From positions 214,430 through 278,429 of the forward strand of contig NZ_JANUSD010000006.1 in the NCBI RefSeq assembly GCF_024793945.1: 64,000 nucleotides of DNA, given 5' to 3'. The position numbers were made by a program, and so were the translations under genes. Shown here piece after piece: positions 25,546-34,213 of the stretch; position 1 is the first letter of the stretch, and every line of letters begins with the position of its first letter. Source of the DNA: Emticicia fluvialis (GTDB taxonomy: Bacteria > Bacteroidota > Bacteroidia > Cytophagales > Spirosomataceae). Below the pieces are notes generated by a model. It was not told the DNA's origin. It did not search any database and saw only the letters and a program-made list of their open reading frames with translations.

Positions 25546-26991
25546 ATGCAATACGAAATCGTTATAGGACTAGAAGTTCATTGCCAGCTTTCAACCGAAA
25601 GCAAAATTTTTGCTTCTGACTCTAACCGCTTTGGCAGCGAGCCAAACACCAATATAAGTGTTATTACATTGGGGCATCCTGGTGTATTACCAAAACTGAA
25701 CAAAAAAGCTGTTGAGTACGCCATAAGAATGGGTCTTGCCTGCGGCTGTGAAATAACCCGCAATAACTATTTCGACCGAAAGAATTATTTTTACCCCGAT
25801 CTGCCGAAAGGTTATCAGGTATCGCAGGATAAATTCCCTATCTGCAAAGGTGGTGGGGTAACCGTGAGGCTGAAAGACGGTAAACAATACAAAGAGCGGT
25901 TTCTTGAACTGCACCACATACATCTGGAAGAAGACGCCGGGAAGTCGGTACATGAAGGCGACAGCGAATATACCCGACTGGACTACAACCGTGCGGGTAC
26001 CCCGTTGATAGAGATAGTGTCTGAACCCTGCATGAAAAGCGCCGAAGAAGCAGGTGCGTATCTGACAGAAATTCGTAAGATGGTGCGTTATCTGGATATA
26101 TGCGACGGTAACATGGAAGAAGGGTCCATGCGTGCCGACCTTAATATTTCTATCCGACCCGTTGGAACAGAAAAACTGGGTACCAAAGTAGAGGTAAAAA
26201 ACATGAACTCTATACGTAACCTGCAACGAGCCGTAGAATTTGAGTTTAAGAGGCAGGTAAGAATGCTGGAAACCGGAGAAACCATTATTCAGGAAACACG
26301 GATGTTTGATGCCGACACCGGTGAAACCTACGGTATGCGGGTAAAAGAAACAATGAACGACTACCGGTATTTCCCTGAGCCTGACCTTGCGCCTATCCAT
26401 ATATCTGAGGCCTGGCTTGATAAGATCAAGAACCAGATGCCTGCTCTTCCGCATCAGTTATTCAAACAATTTACACAGGAATATGGCCTGCCTGATGAAC
26501 ACGCCGCAGTACTGACCGACAATAAAGATACGGCTGGGTACTTTCTGGAAACAGCCAGGTTTACAAAAAACCACAGGGCTATTGCCAACTGGCTTACTTC
26601 TACTATAAAAGGCTACCTGAACGACAAAGGCATTGAAATTAACCAGCTGGTTTTGAAACCAACTCAGCTGGCAGAACTTATTGCCCTGGTTGATGACAAC
26701 AAAATCAGCAGTTCAACTGCCGCTCAGAAGCTCTTTCCGTTGTTGCTCGATAACCCCGCAGAAACAGCGCTGGCACTGGCAGAAGCCAATAATTTGATTC
26801 AGCAAAGCAATACAGATACCTTACAGGCGTTAATCAACGAGGTTCTGTCTGCTTATCCAGACAAAGTGAAAGAGTTTAAAAGCGGTAAAAAAGGCTTGTT
26901 GGGTATGTTTGTGGGTGAGGTAATGAAGAAATCGAAAGGTACGGCAGACCCTAAATTGACCAACCAGTTACTGATGGACGCTCTGAAATAG
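25546..26991 (+). CDS. gatB: Asp-tRNA(Asn)/Glu-tRNA(Gln) amidotransferase subunit B
   Basis: 481 residues, normal length. With GatA and GatC it converts misacylated Glu-tRNA(Gln) or Asp-tRNA(Asn) to the amide forms. The catalytic domain starts YEIVIGLEVHCQL and contains LDYNRAGTPLIEIVSEP and DYRYFPEPDLAPI; the C-terminal GatB/YqeY tail domain (about 330-480) includes KKGLLGMFVGEVMKKSKG. GatA and GatC are not in the window. Confidence 0.97.
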   Translation: MQYEIVIGLEVHCQLSTESKIFASDSNRFGSEPNTNISVITLGHPGVLPKLNKKAVEYAIRMGLACGCEITRNNYFDRKNYFYPDLPKGYQVSQDKFPICKGGGVTVRLKDGKQYKERFLELHHIHLEEDAGKSVHEGDSEYTRLDYNRAGTPLIEIVSEPCMKSAEEAGAYLTEIRKMVRYLDICDGNMEEGSMRADLNISIRPVGTEKLGTKVEVKNMNSIRNLQRAVEFEFKRQVRMLETGETIIQETRMFDADTGETYGMRVKETMNDYRYFPEPDLAPIHISEAWLDKIKNQMPALPHQLFKQFTQEYGLPDEHAAVLTDNKDTAGYFLETARFTKNHRAIANWLTSTIKGYLNDKGIEINQLVLKPTQLAELIALVDDNKISSSTAAQKLFPLLLDNPAETALALAEANNLIQQSNTDTLQALINEVLSAYPDKVKEFKSGKKGLLGMFVGEVMKKSKGTADPKLTNQLLMDALK

Positions 26992-27034
26992 TCTTCAAGG
27001 CCATTATTCTTTAAAAATCTGTACATTAACTTAT

Positions 27035-28231
27035 ATGAAACAATCTATTTTTGCTATATTTTTTCTGGCCTTTGGGTGGTCGTGCCAGTCGCAGCCCCAA
27101 AACAAGACTGCCGAAACCCCTGCAAAAGCTACAACAGGTAAACCATTTAGCATAAAAGGTAAAGTTACAAACGCGGTGTCGGGCAAGGCGTATCTTGAAA
27201 GAATGAACGACAGAAATATTGCCCTGAAAATAGATTCGGTGAATATTGCAGCCGACCGGACTTTTGCTTTTAAAGGTATGTTGCCAGAACCGGGTATTTA
27301 TCAGGTAAATATTGCTAACCAGCAGGTAATTGGTTTGATTCTGGATGGCGGCGAAGAAATAAGCCTGGTGGCTGACGGTATGAGTACGCCTGACAAGGCG
27401 GCGTCTTACAGCATTGAGGGTTCTACAAACATGAAGAAGTTCAATCAGATTCTGGCAGAAGCACAGAATTTCAGAAAAACGCAGTTGAATCTGAACGACC
27501 AGTTTGAAGCCGTTTCAAAGAAACGCGACGAAAAGAAAAAGAAAGAATTACAAACACAATACGTAACAGCCGAAGAGGCCTATTTTAATACAATTAAACC
27601 TATGATTGCCGAATTAGGCACCTCATTGGCTGGTATTATTGCGGTAAATAATTTTCTGAACCCTGAGAAAGACTTTGAGATTTTTGCCAACACGGCTGCT
27701 CAGTTGGAAAAAGAAGGTAAAAATTACTTTTTTGCCAAAATTTTTATTCAGGACGTAAAGCGTAGAAGTGCTGGCTCGGTAGGCGCTGATGCGCCTGATT
27801 TCAGCCTGCTTGATAAAGACGGCAAAACCGTTAAGTTGTCAGACCTGAAAGGCAAAGTTGTTATTCTTGATTTCTGGGCAACCTGGTGCGGGCCTTGTAT
27901 TATGTCGTTTCCGGGCATGAAACAGGTGCAGGAGAAATATAAAAACAACACCGACGTGCAGTTTCTGTTTGTGAATACATTTGAACGCATGGAGCCAAGC
28001 CAGGTGAAAGGGTCGGTAGTTAACTTCATGAGCCAGAGAGGCTACGGGTCTTTCCCGGTTGTTTTTGATGCCGAGGGCGACGTAGCCGGTGACTATGGCG
28101 TAAATGGTATACCAGCCAAATTCTGTATTGATAAACAAGGGAAAATCAAGTTTAAAAGTACAGGTTTTCTTGGCTCCAGTGACCTCGTAGTACAAGAAAT
28201 GATAAAATGGATAGACGAAGCTGTTAAGTAA
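27035..28231 (+). CDS. TlpA-like thioredoxin-fold lipoprotein with DUF4369 domain
   Basis: 398 residues. A lipoprotein signal ends with Cys17 (FGWSC). An N-terminal DUF4369-like beta domain (about 38-125), a helical linker (130-245) and a TlpA/AhpC-type thioredoxin domain (250-398) follow, with the redox motif WCGPC (Cys285 and Cys288). Members reduce disulfides in the periplasm; many Bacteroidota have several copies with unknown partners. It is convergent with the glycogen synthase gene and shares a terminator with it. Confidence 0.92.
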   Translation: MKQSIFAIFFLAFGWSCQSQPQNKTAETPAKATTGKPFSIKGKVTNAVSGKAYLERMNDRNIALKIDSVNIAADRTFAFKGMLPEPGIYQVNIANQQVIGLILDGGEEISLVADGMSTPDKAASYSIEGSTNMKKFNQILAEAQNFRKTQLNLNDQFEAVSKKRDEKKKKELQTQYVTAEEAYFNTIKPMIAELGTSLAGIIAVNNFLNPEKDFEIFANTAAQLEKEGKNYFFAKIFIQDVKRRSAGSVGADAPDFSLLDKDGKTVKLSDLKGKVVILDFWATWCGPCIMSFPGMKQVQEKYKNNTDVQFLFVNTFERMEPSQVKGSVVNFMSQRGYGSFPVVFDAEGDVAGDYGVNGIPAKFCIDKQGKIKFKSTGFLGSSDLVVQEMIKWIDEAVK

Positions 28232-28250
28232 AAGCAACAGCAAAACTGTT

Positions 28251-28297
28251 ATAAACAGAAAGGGGAAGATTCTGCAAATCTTCCCCTTTCTGTTTAT
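28251..28297. terminator. Long bidirectional terminator overlapping the glycogen synthase stop
   Basis: A perfect 21-bp stem (28251-28271 with 28277-28297, starting ATAAACAGAAAGGGGAAGAT) and a 5-base loop. Its right arm covers the stop codon of the glycogen synthase gene (28294-28296). Flanking T-runs are short in both directions, but the stem is very stable. Confidence 0.85.
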
Positions 28298-30159
28298 AGC
28301 CTGGTAACACCTTTACGTTTAAGTGCCAGGTCATGAGCGGTGTCGTAATAGGACCGAAGATTGGTCCAGTCAAATATCTCAGAGATATTCTCTACTCTGT
28401 TACGCTGCATAATGCGGTCGCGGCGATTCATGGTTACGAAATTAAACATGATATCTGCCAGTTGGTCAGCCGCATCGTCATAGGCTTTAGTCCGGCGGTT
28501 TACCACATATACCCCAACACTTTCATAATCTCTCATTAACTGAATCATGAAATCACCGAAGCCGGATAAATCGCTCGTTACCGTCGGAATACCCCTCACG
28601 ACGCATTCAAGTGGTGTATAACCCCAGGGCTCATAATAGCTCGGGAAAACCCCCAGATGGCAGCCACGTACAAACTGGCTGTATTCCATACCAAAAAGCG
28701 GATTGGTAGGAGAAATAAAATCAGGGTGATATACAAATTTTACACGGTCTTGCTGATGATTCTGCAGGTTTGTGAATTTCAGATAATCGGTAACCTCGTC
28801 TTCCTGCTTTAACAAATGTGTAACCGTATGTGGCAACTTCTTCGTTCTCCAGGTCTGTATGGTCCGTCTTAATCTCAGTCGCCAGTATTCATCAACAAAA
28901 TCGTTCAGGTCTGGCAGATTAGGGTTCTCGTTAGCAGCAGAGGCATGAAAAAGGTTCTCGCCCACCTGCTTTTCAATGGCCTCGCAGGTTTCTCTGATTT
29001 CTTCCATTACGGCTCTTGACTGCAACACTTCAGGATTAATAGAATAAACCGGATTTTTAGTAATGATAAACATAACCACGGTTGTATCAACCCCAGACTG
29101 AACCAACTTAAAGTTTAGCCTTTTAAGCGCTTCAAGGGTTATGTCATAGCCCTTGTTTCTGAACTCATAACGCCCCGAAGTAAAGAAGTACAAAGTATTG
29201 TCGAGGTCCCAGCTATAACTCTGAAAAAAGTGCCCCATTACAAACTGGTGTATTTTCTCTTTGTATTTCAGATGTAGATTCTGAAACTCATGGGTGGCTG
29301 CAAAACGGGTAACATTCAGCCCATTGGGCAGAATCAGGTCGCAGCTTCTGCCAAAAAACACCTCGCATTCTTTGGCTGTTACATCGCTAACGGTTGTAAG
29401 CACATGGCTTTTCTGTGCAGCCAGCCGCTCTATTTTGGCCTGTGCATGTATACCGTAGTGATGTGCCTCATGCTCCCAGTTATAGTAAGGCAACCGCTCA
29501 TAGAAGTTCGGCTCGTTTCCGGCAATATAGCGCCCCAGCATTGTGGCATGGGTAGTAAACACGGTAGACACCGGCACGTTGTCTGTCCTTATATCTATAA
29601 GGGCTGTTGCCACCATCCATTCATGAAAGTGCGCCACGATATCATTTTTATGGCCGTAGGCTTCGCCAAATTCGGTCAGAAATACCTTAATCATTTCGCC
29701 GAGGGCAATCACCTGGTCAACCAGAGGCTCGGCATTTATGGTAGAAATCTGGTGCCTGTTCCAGATATTATGCTTTAAATCGTTGGCTTTATATAAAAGG
29801 TTCTTGAAATCAAGCAGAACAATTTTGGGTTTTCCGGTTACCAGCCAGCGTCCATAATGCGCCTCAAAACCCAGTTCACGCATTCTTTTAACTGTCTTAC
29901 CAAAATATGATTCATCAAGGTCATCAATAGGCTCAAATTCAACTACCGCCGTATTCTGAAAATACGGTCCTATTAAACAATAATTTTCTCCCCATTCTTC
30001 CACCATAGATGGCACCTTAGAACGGATTACCGTATAAATCCCACCTACCTGATTACATACCTCCCAGGCAATTTCTATCAATAATGGTTTTTTCTGCTCA
30101 CGTGGTTGAATACTAACTGTTTCTTCTGACTCTTTTCTTAGTTTTTTGGACGTTACCAT
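28294..30159 (-). CDS. Glycogen synthase, GT3 (eukaryote-like) family
   Basis: 621 residues. It adds glucose from a nucleotide sugar to the non-reducing end of glycogen. The N-terminal loop VCNQVGGIYTVIRSK (about 33-47), HFHEW, the NGLNV segment and the C-terminal YYEPWGYTPLECVVRG motif with the catalytic Glu identify the GT3 family rather than bacterial GT5 GlgA. This form is known from Bacteroidota. The N-terminal 24 residues are charged and unrelated to the family core. The branching-type GH13 enzyme at 4 kb is a possible partner, though not clustered with it. Confidence 0.93.
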   Translation of the reverse strand: MVTSKKLRKESEETVSIQPREQKKPLLIEIAWEVCNQVGGIYTVIRSKVPSMVEEWGENYCLIGPYFQNTAVVEFEPIDDLDESYFGKTVKRMRELGFEAHYGRWLVTGKPKIVLLDFKNLLYKANDLKHNIWNRHQISTINAEPLVDQVIALGEMIKVFLTEFGEAYGHKNDIVAHFHEWMVATALIDIRTDNVPVSTVFTTHATMLGRYIAGNEPNFYERLPYYNWEHEAHHYGIHAQAKIERLAAQKSHVLTTVSDVTAKECEVFFGRSCDLILPNGLNVTRFAATHEFQNLHLKYKEKIHQFVMGHFFQSYSWDLDNTLYFFTSGRYEFRNKGYDITLEALKRLNFKLVQSGVDTTVVMFIITKNPVYSINPEVLQSRAVMEEIRETCEAIEKQVGENLFHASAANENPNLPDLNDFVDEYWRLRLRRTIQTWRTKKLPHTVTHLLKQEDEVTDYLKFTNLQNHQQDRVKFVYHPDFISPTNPLFGMEYSQFVRGCHLGVFPSYYEPWGYTPLECVVRGIPTVTSDLSGFGDFMIQLMRDYESVGVYVVNRRTKAYDDAADQLADIMFNFVTMNRRDRIMQRNRVENISEIFDWTNLRSYYDTAHDLALKRKGVTRL

Positions 30160-30336
30160 GTGGGTTATTTATTTAATCAATTCCGAACAGGTGAATTATG
30201 CAATAATTTTTAATAATTACAATAAATTGTTTAACTTTTCAAATATGCTTGAACTAAAAACAGAATCAGTACGTAAAAATGAAAAGCAAAACTATCATTT
30301 TTACCATTTGAGATGTCATAAGACAGGTTATTTTTT

Positions 30337-31242
30337 ATGTCAGACCGCACAAAGTATCTGATTGGCGCGTTAATGGTTTTTGGAGCGGCTTTCGGCTTTG
30401 CCCTTAAGGGCATTTTTATTAAATCTGCTTATCGCTATGGTATCGATTCCATTTCGCTTCTTGCTCTCAGATTTCTGTTTTCTGCCCCGTTTTATCTGGT
30501 AACTATTTTTCGTACGCGCGTTACAGAAGTGGCACACCCGGTTATACCTCTTAAAATTTGGTGCCAGGTGGTTCTCATAGGCTTTACCGGCTATTATGTG
30601 TCTGCCTATGTTAATTTTCTTGGTCTTGAATACATCTCTGCCAGCCTTGAGCGTATCCTGCTTTTTATTTATCCTACCTTTGTTTTATTGATTAACTCAT
30701 TTCTGGTTAAAAGAAAAGTAAACCGCCTGCAATGGCTGGCATTGCTCATTACCTATGCAGGTATAATAGTGGCGTTTACCAGGCATTTTCAGGCACATCA
30801 GCAAAAAAACATAGCATTGGGGGCATTTCTGGTTATTCTGAGTGGTCTTACGTACTCGTTCTATTTAGTAGGTAGCGACAAGCTGATTGGAAAACTGGGC
30901 ACCGCACGCTTTACCTCCTGGGCCATGCTATCTGCGCTGGTACCCACTCTTATACACAGCTATATTTACAACGGCCTTGATATATTCGGTTTTCCGGCAC
31001 CGGTTTATCTGATTTCCATATCTATGGCTATTTTTTCAACTGTACTACCCACATTTTTGTTTTCGGCGGGTATCAAACGGGTTGGTTCCGGCAACGCCTC
31101 AATTATAGCCAGCATAGGGCCTATCTTTACCATTATACTGGCCACTGCTTTTCTGAATGAACCCGTCTGGCTTGAACAGATAATAGGTACGGCACTGGTG
31201 CTGGCAGGGGTTTTTCTGATAAGCTGGAAAGGCGAAAAGTAA
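30337..31242 (+). CDS. EamA/DMT-family transporter
   Basis: 301 residues, ten hydrophobic helices in two EamA repeats (about 8-140 and 155-298). The first helix has GAAFGFALKGIFIKSAY and repeat 2 contains RVGSGNASIIASIGPIFT, typical of the family. The exported metabolite is unknown. It is only distantly similar to the other DMT gene at 17 kb. Confidence 0.88.
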   Translation: MSDRTKYLIGALMVFGAAFGFALKGIFIKSAYRYGIDSISLLALRFLFSAPFYLVTIFRTRVTEVAHPVIPLKIWCQVVLIGFTGYYVSAYVNFLGLEYISASLERILLFIYPTFVLLINSFLVKRKVNRLQWLALLITYAGIIVAFTRHFQAHQQKNIALGAFLVILSGLTYSFYLVGSDKLIGKLGTARFTSWAMLSALVPTLIHSYIYNGLDIFGFPAPVYLISISMAIFSTVLPTFLFSAGIKRVGSGNASIIASIGPIFTIILATAFLNEPVWLEQIIGTALVLAGVFLISWKGEK

Positions 31243-31295
31243 AACCCGGGGTATTTGCTGATAATTATTTTATAGAGATTCGTCAATTTATTTCT

Positions 31296-31303
31296 TAAGT
31301 TTG
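31296..31303 (+). promoter_or_regulatory. Predicted -7 element for the lipoprotein gene at 31331
   Basis: TAAGTTTG matches TAnnTTTG, 27 bases before the ATG; no clear -33 TTTG is seen at the right distance. Confidence 0.45.
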
Positions 31304-31330
31304 ACGCTCGTTCATGCAAAACTATTGATT

Positions 31331-32248
31331 ATGAAAATTTCGTGCTTTGTGTTGGCAATTCTGGTGCTTCTTCAATCATGCAACAAAGAAAAAACAGATT
31401 CACAACAACCTTATGACGACATTAATTTCAGAACCTACTGGAATCCGGGCACTGCTGAAATCAACAGCTATGCTTTGCAGGAAGCCCAATTCGGTAACCT
31501 GAATAATGGCGAGGCGATTATGGTTTTCAGCACCGAAGATTTCAGAAAAGACAAGCACGTAAAGCTGGAAACAGAAGATAAAGAGAAAGCAGTAAAAGTA
31601 CTGAAACTCAACTTTATTAAGAGATTTGTTACGGGTATTCATGATTTCTCTTTATACACATCGGTATTTACGCCTGTACAAACCCAGGAGTACCCTTCTA
31701 CACTTAAGGTTTCTAACACTAATCAGGACTGGAGCGGGCAAACTTTTCTACAACTCAATTTTCGCCAGAACGGTTATCAGGTTTTGGGTAAATCGTATTT
31801 TGATGAAGAAATAGAAGATGATTATCATATAGACAAAGCAGTGCTGGAAGACGAACTCTGGACGCGCGTACGCATGAACCCCCTGAAACAATTACCGGTT
31901 GGTAAAGTTATTCTGGTGCCGGGTTTATCTTCACTGCGGCTGCGACGCGAAAAACCGGCACCAGCCATTGCCGATGTTACGCTGCAACCTTACAGGGGCG
32001 ACTCAACCTTCAGGGGTGATTCTTTGTACGCCTATAAGGTAAAGTATGTTGAAAGTAAAAGAAGCATCAGCATTATTTTTGAGAAGAATTTCCCGCATAA
32101 AATTGCGGGCTGGGAAGAGAGCTACCTAGCTAACAACAAGGTGCTTACCAGCAGAGGTATTCTGAAGGGCTCCATTCAGAACCCATTCTGGCAGAAAAAC
32201 ATGCCATCTGACACCGTATATAGAAAAAAGTTAAATTTGAAGTATTGA
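31331..32248 (+). CDS. Lipoprotein of unknown function
   Basis: 305 residues from Met 31331 (MKISCFVLAILVLLQSC); the earlier start at 31301 lies inside the predicted promoter. The lipobox Cys is residue 17. The mature part is charged, beta-strand rich, with an internal SEPTUM-like GDSTFRGDSLYAYKVKYVE stretch, but no catalytic motif is seen. It lies 75 bases upstream of a second lipoprotein gene, so the pair may work together. Not recognised. Confidence 0.7.
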   Translation: MKISCFVLAILVLLQSCNKEKTDSQQPYDDINFRTYWNPGTAEINSYALQEAQFGNLNNGEAIMVFSTEDFRKDKHVKLETEDKEKAVKVLKLNFIKRFVTGIHDFSLYTSVFTPVQTQEYPSTLKVSNTNQDWSGQTFLQLNFRQNGYQVLGKSYFDEEIEDDYHIDKAVLEDELWTRVRMNPLKQLPVGKVILVPGLSSLRLRREKPAPAIADVTLQPYRGDSTFRGDSLYAYKVKYVESKRSISIIFEKNFPHKIAGWEESYLANNKVLTSRGILKGSIQNPFWQKNMPSDTVYRKKLNLKY

Positions 32249-32253
32249 TTTCA

Positions 32254-32261
32254 TACTTTTG
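32254..32261 (+). promoter_or_regulatory. Predicted -7 element for the vWA-like lipoprotein
   Basis: TACTTTTG fits TAnnTTTG; another match, TAAATTTG, lies at 32232-32239. No good -33 partner is visible for either. Confidence 0.35.
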
Positions 32262-32323
32262 TTTTGTATTTTTCGTTCAAGGTTCTGAATTATGAAGATA
32301 TCCTGGAACAAAACCCCATTTTG

Positions 32324-33109
32324 ATGAAAAAGCCTCCGGTTACTTATTACTTGCTTACTTTTCTGTTTTTAGTTCCTTCTCTTTTTTCCTGCGGAGATAA
32401 AGAAACCCAAAAAACTGATAATCAAACCAATAGCCCCATTGTACATACCCTGATTTTTATTGATAAAACGGCAAGTGTAGACGTAAAAAAAGCCTTTGTG
32501 GCACAAAAGTATCAACAGACACTTACGTCTATTATTGAGCAGAATTTCAGAAAAGCAGGCGATACCTTTGAGATTTATTATATACACGAAAACACATCGA
32601 AAGGCCGCACTTTGTCTCTTACCTGCCGCACTGAAATGGAAGACACAGAAGGTGTAAATGCCACTGATATGGAGGCCATCAAGACAGCCTACGACTTGTC
32701 AATCCGTAAAGAAAGAAACTTTGTTATTCAGCAATCTTTAAACAGGTTGATAACACAGAATGATAACGCGTCAAATCTGGAAACCAATATTACTGCCAGC
32801 ATACCGGTTATTGCGCGCCTGGCCGAAAGCCCGGGTATTACGAAAGTGTATTACCTGAGCGATATGGTAGAGAGCGTAAAGAATGGCAGGGATTTTCAGG
32901 TGAGCCCGCCTAAAGATGAAGCACAGGCCGAAGAATGGGCCAAAGTTGATGCTGAAAAGCTAAAAAACTACCAGCTGAACGGACCTGACATTTCAATGAT
33001 TCTGCCGTTTGAGCCTACCAGTTCTTCTAAAGAGAATAACCCCACCGTTACTTACTACTGGCAAAAGCTGTTTGAACAACTGGGCGTAATGAATGTAACT
33101 GAAATGTAA
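32324..33109 (+). CDS. Lipoprotein with a von Willebrand factor A-like fold
   Basis: 261 residues from Met 32324. Lipobox Cys23 (PSLFSC). The mature part starts a Rossmann-like vWA fold: the strand HTLIFIDKTASVD (about 41-53) gives Asp47, Thr49 and Ser51, a DxTxS variant of the metal-ion-dependent adhesion motif, and the later strand KVYYLSDMVES resembles the vWA strand ending in SDG. The C-terminus is helical. The role is unknown; vWA domains usually mediate protein contacts. The start at 32264 is rejected because it precedes the signal peptide by 20 residues. Confidence 0.7.
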   Translation: MKKPPVTYYLLTFLFLVPSLFSCGDKETQKTDNQTNSPIVHTLIFIDKTASVDVKKAFVAQKYQQTLTSIIEQNFRKAGDTFEIYYIHENTSKGRTLSLTCRTEMEDTEGVNATDMEAIKTAYDLSIRKERNFVIQQSLNRLITQNDNASNLETNITASIPVIARLAESPGITKVYYLSDMVESVKNGRDFQVSPPKDEAQAEEWAKVDAEKLKNYQLNGPDISMILPFEPTSSSKENNPTVTYYWQKLFEQLGVMNVTEM

Positions 33110-33214
33110 TAACCTACCATTAGCGCCTGTAATGGCAATTACTATAATATTGGTTAAATGCTGGGTTTCTACGGCCTAAAAGTTTATAACAGCTAACCAG
33201 GCATGCAATAAAAC

Positions 33215-33246
33215 AAAAAATGGCGAGCCGTCTGGCTCACCATTTT
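33215..33246 (-). terminator. Terminator after atpG
   Basis: A 13-bp stem on the minus strand (33234-33246 with 33217-33229, one G-T wobble), loop of 4, then a T-run (A at 33215-33220 on plus). It lies 26 bases after the atpG stop. Confidence 0.88.
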
Positions 33247-33271
33247 CATTTGTATATCTGCTTATATTAAA

Positions 33272-34156
33272 TTAATCTCCTTTCAAAGCTTCGGCACCAC
33301 CCACAATCTCCAGAATCTCTTTGGTAATTGCGGCCTGACGGCTACGGTTGTACTCAATTTTCAAAGAGCGCAACAACTCGTTGGCATTGTCTGTTGCTTT
33401 GTCCATGGCTGTCATACGAGCGCCATGCTCTGATGCGTTCGATTCCAACACAGCCTTAAATAACTGCATTTTAATGGCCTTTGGTATCAGTTCCAAAACA
33501 ATCTCTTCTTCTGAAGGCTCAAAAATGTAATCAATCTTGCTGGCTGCTGATTCATCAGCTTTTTTATCAACCAACGGAAGCATCTGTTCAACTCTGATGA
33601 TTTGCGTAGCAACGTTTTTAAACTCGTTATAAACAAGCTCCACAACATCGTACTTCCCTTCTTCAAAGGCTGTCATGATTGATTCTGCAGCTGAACGTGC
33701 ATGCGCAAAATTCAGGTTCTGGAAGATAGTCATGAATGATTCGTTCACTTTATAACTGCGACGAGCCAGTGCTTCACCACCTTTTTTACCCAGTGCCAGA
33801 ATCTCAACATTACCTTTAGCTGCCTGAGAAGCATACTTTTCATTAATAACAGCCAAAGCTGCTTTAATGATATTTGAATTAAATGCACCACAGAGACCTC
33901 TGTCTGATGTAACCAGAACAACCAGAACTTTCTCTACCGCACGTACACTGGTATAAGGGCTGGTAGCGCCTACTTCAGTATTGGCTGATACGGTAGCAAT
34001 CAGTTCGTTAAGCTTGGTAGCATACGGACGCATCTGAAGGATAGCATCTTGCGCTCTGCGTAACTTAGCTGCAGACACCATTTTCATGGCTTTTGTAATC
34101 TGCGTCGTTGAGTTTACCGAGACAATTCTATTTCTTACTTCTTTTAATGAAGGCAT
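33272..34156 (-). CDS. atpG: F1F0 ATP synthase gamma subunit
   Basis: 294 residues. The gamma subunit is the rotating central stalk. The N-terminal helix (MPSLKEVRNRIVSVNSTTQITKAMKMVSAAKLRRAQ) and the C-terminal helix (RMTAMDKATDNANELLRSLKIEYNRSRQAAITKEILEIVGGAEAL) are typical. It follows atpA after 57 bases, and a terminator-like hairpin lies between them. Confidence 0.97.
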   Translation of the reverse strand: MPSLKEVRNRIVSVNSTTQITKAMKMVSAAKLRRAQDAILQMRPYATKLNELIATVSANTEVGATSPYTSVRAVEKVLVVLVTSDRGLCGAFNSNIIKAALAVINEKYASQAAKGNVEILALGKKGGEALARRSYKVNESFMTIFQNLNFAHARSAAESIMTAFEEGKYDVVELVYNEFKNVATQIIRVEQMLPLVDKKADESAASKIDYIFEPSEEEIVLELIPKAIKMQLFKAVLESNASEHGARMTAMDKATDNANELLRSLKIEYNRSRQAAITKEILEIVGGAEALKGD

Positions 34157-34162
34157 CTTTCT

Positions 34163-34207
34163 AAAAAATTAAGAATGAAGAGAGAGAGAGAACCCGCTCT
34201 TCATTCT
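34163..34207 (-). terminator. Terminator-like hairpin between atpA and atpG
   Basis: On the minus strand AGAATGAAGAG (34207-34197) pairs with CTCTTCATTCT (34182-34172) across a 14-base loop and is followed by TAATTTTTT. An incomplete terminator or processing site here would lower gamma relative to alpha, which suits the 3:1 ratio in the enzyme. Confidence 0.65.
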
Positions 34208-34213
34208 ATATTA

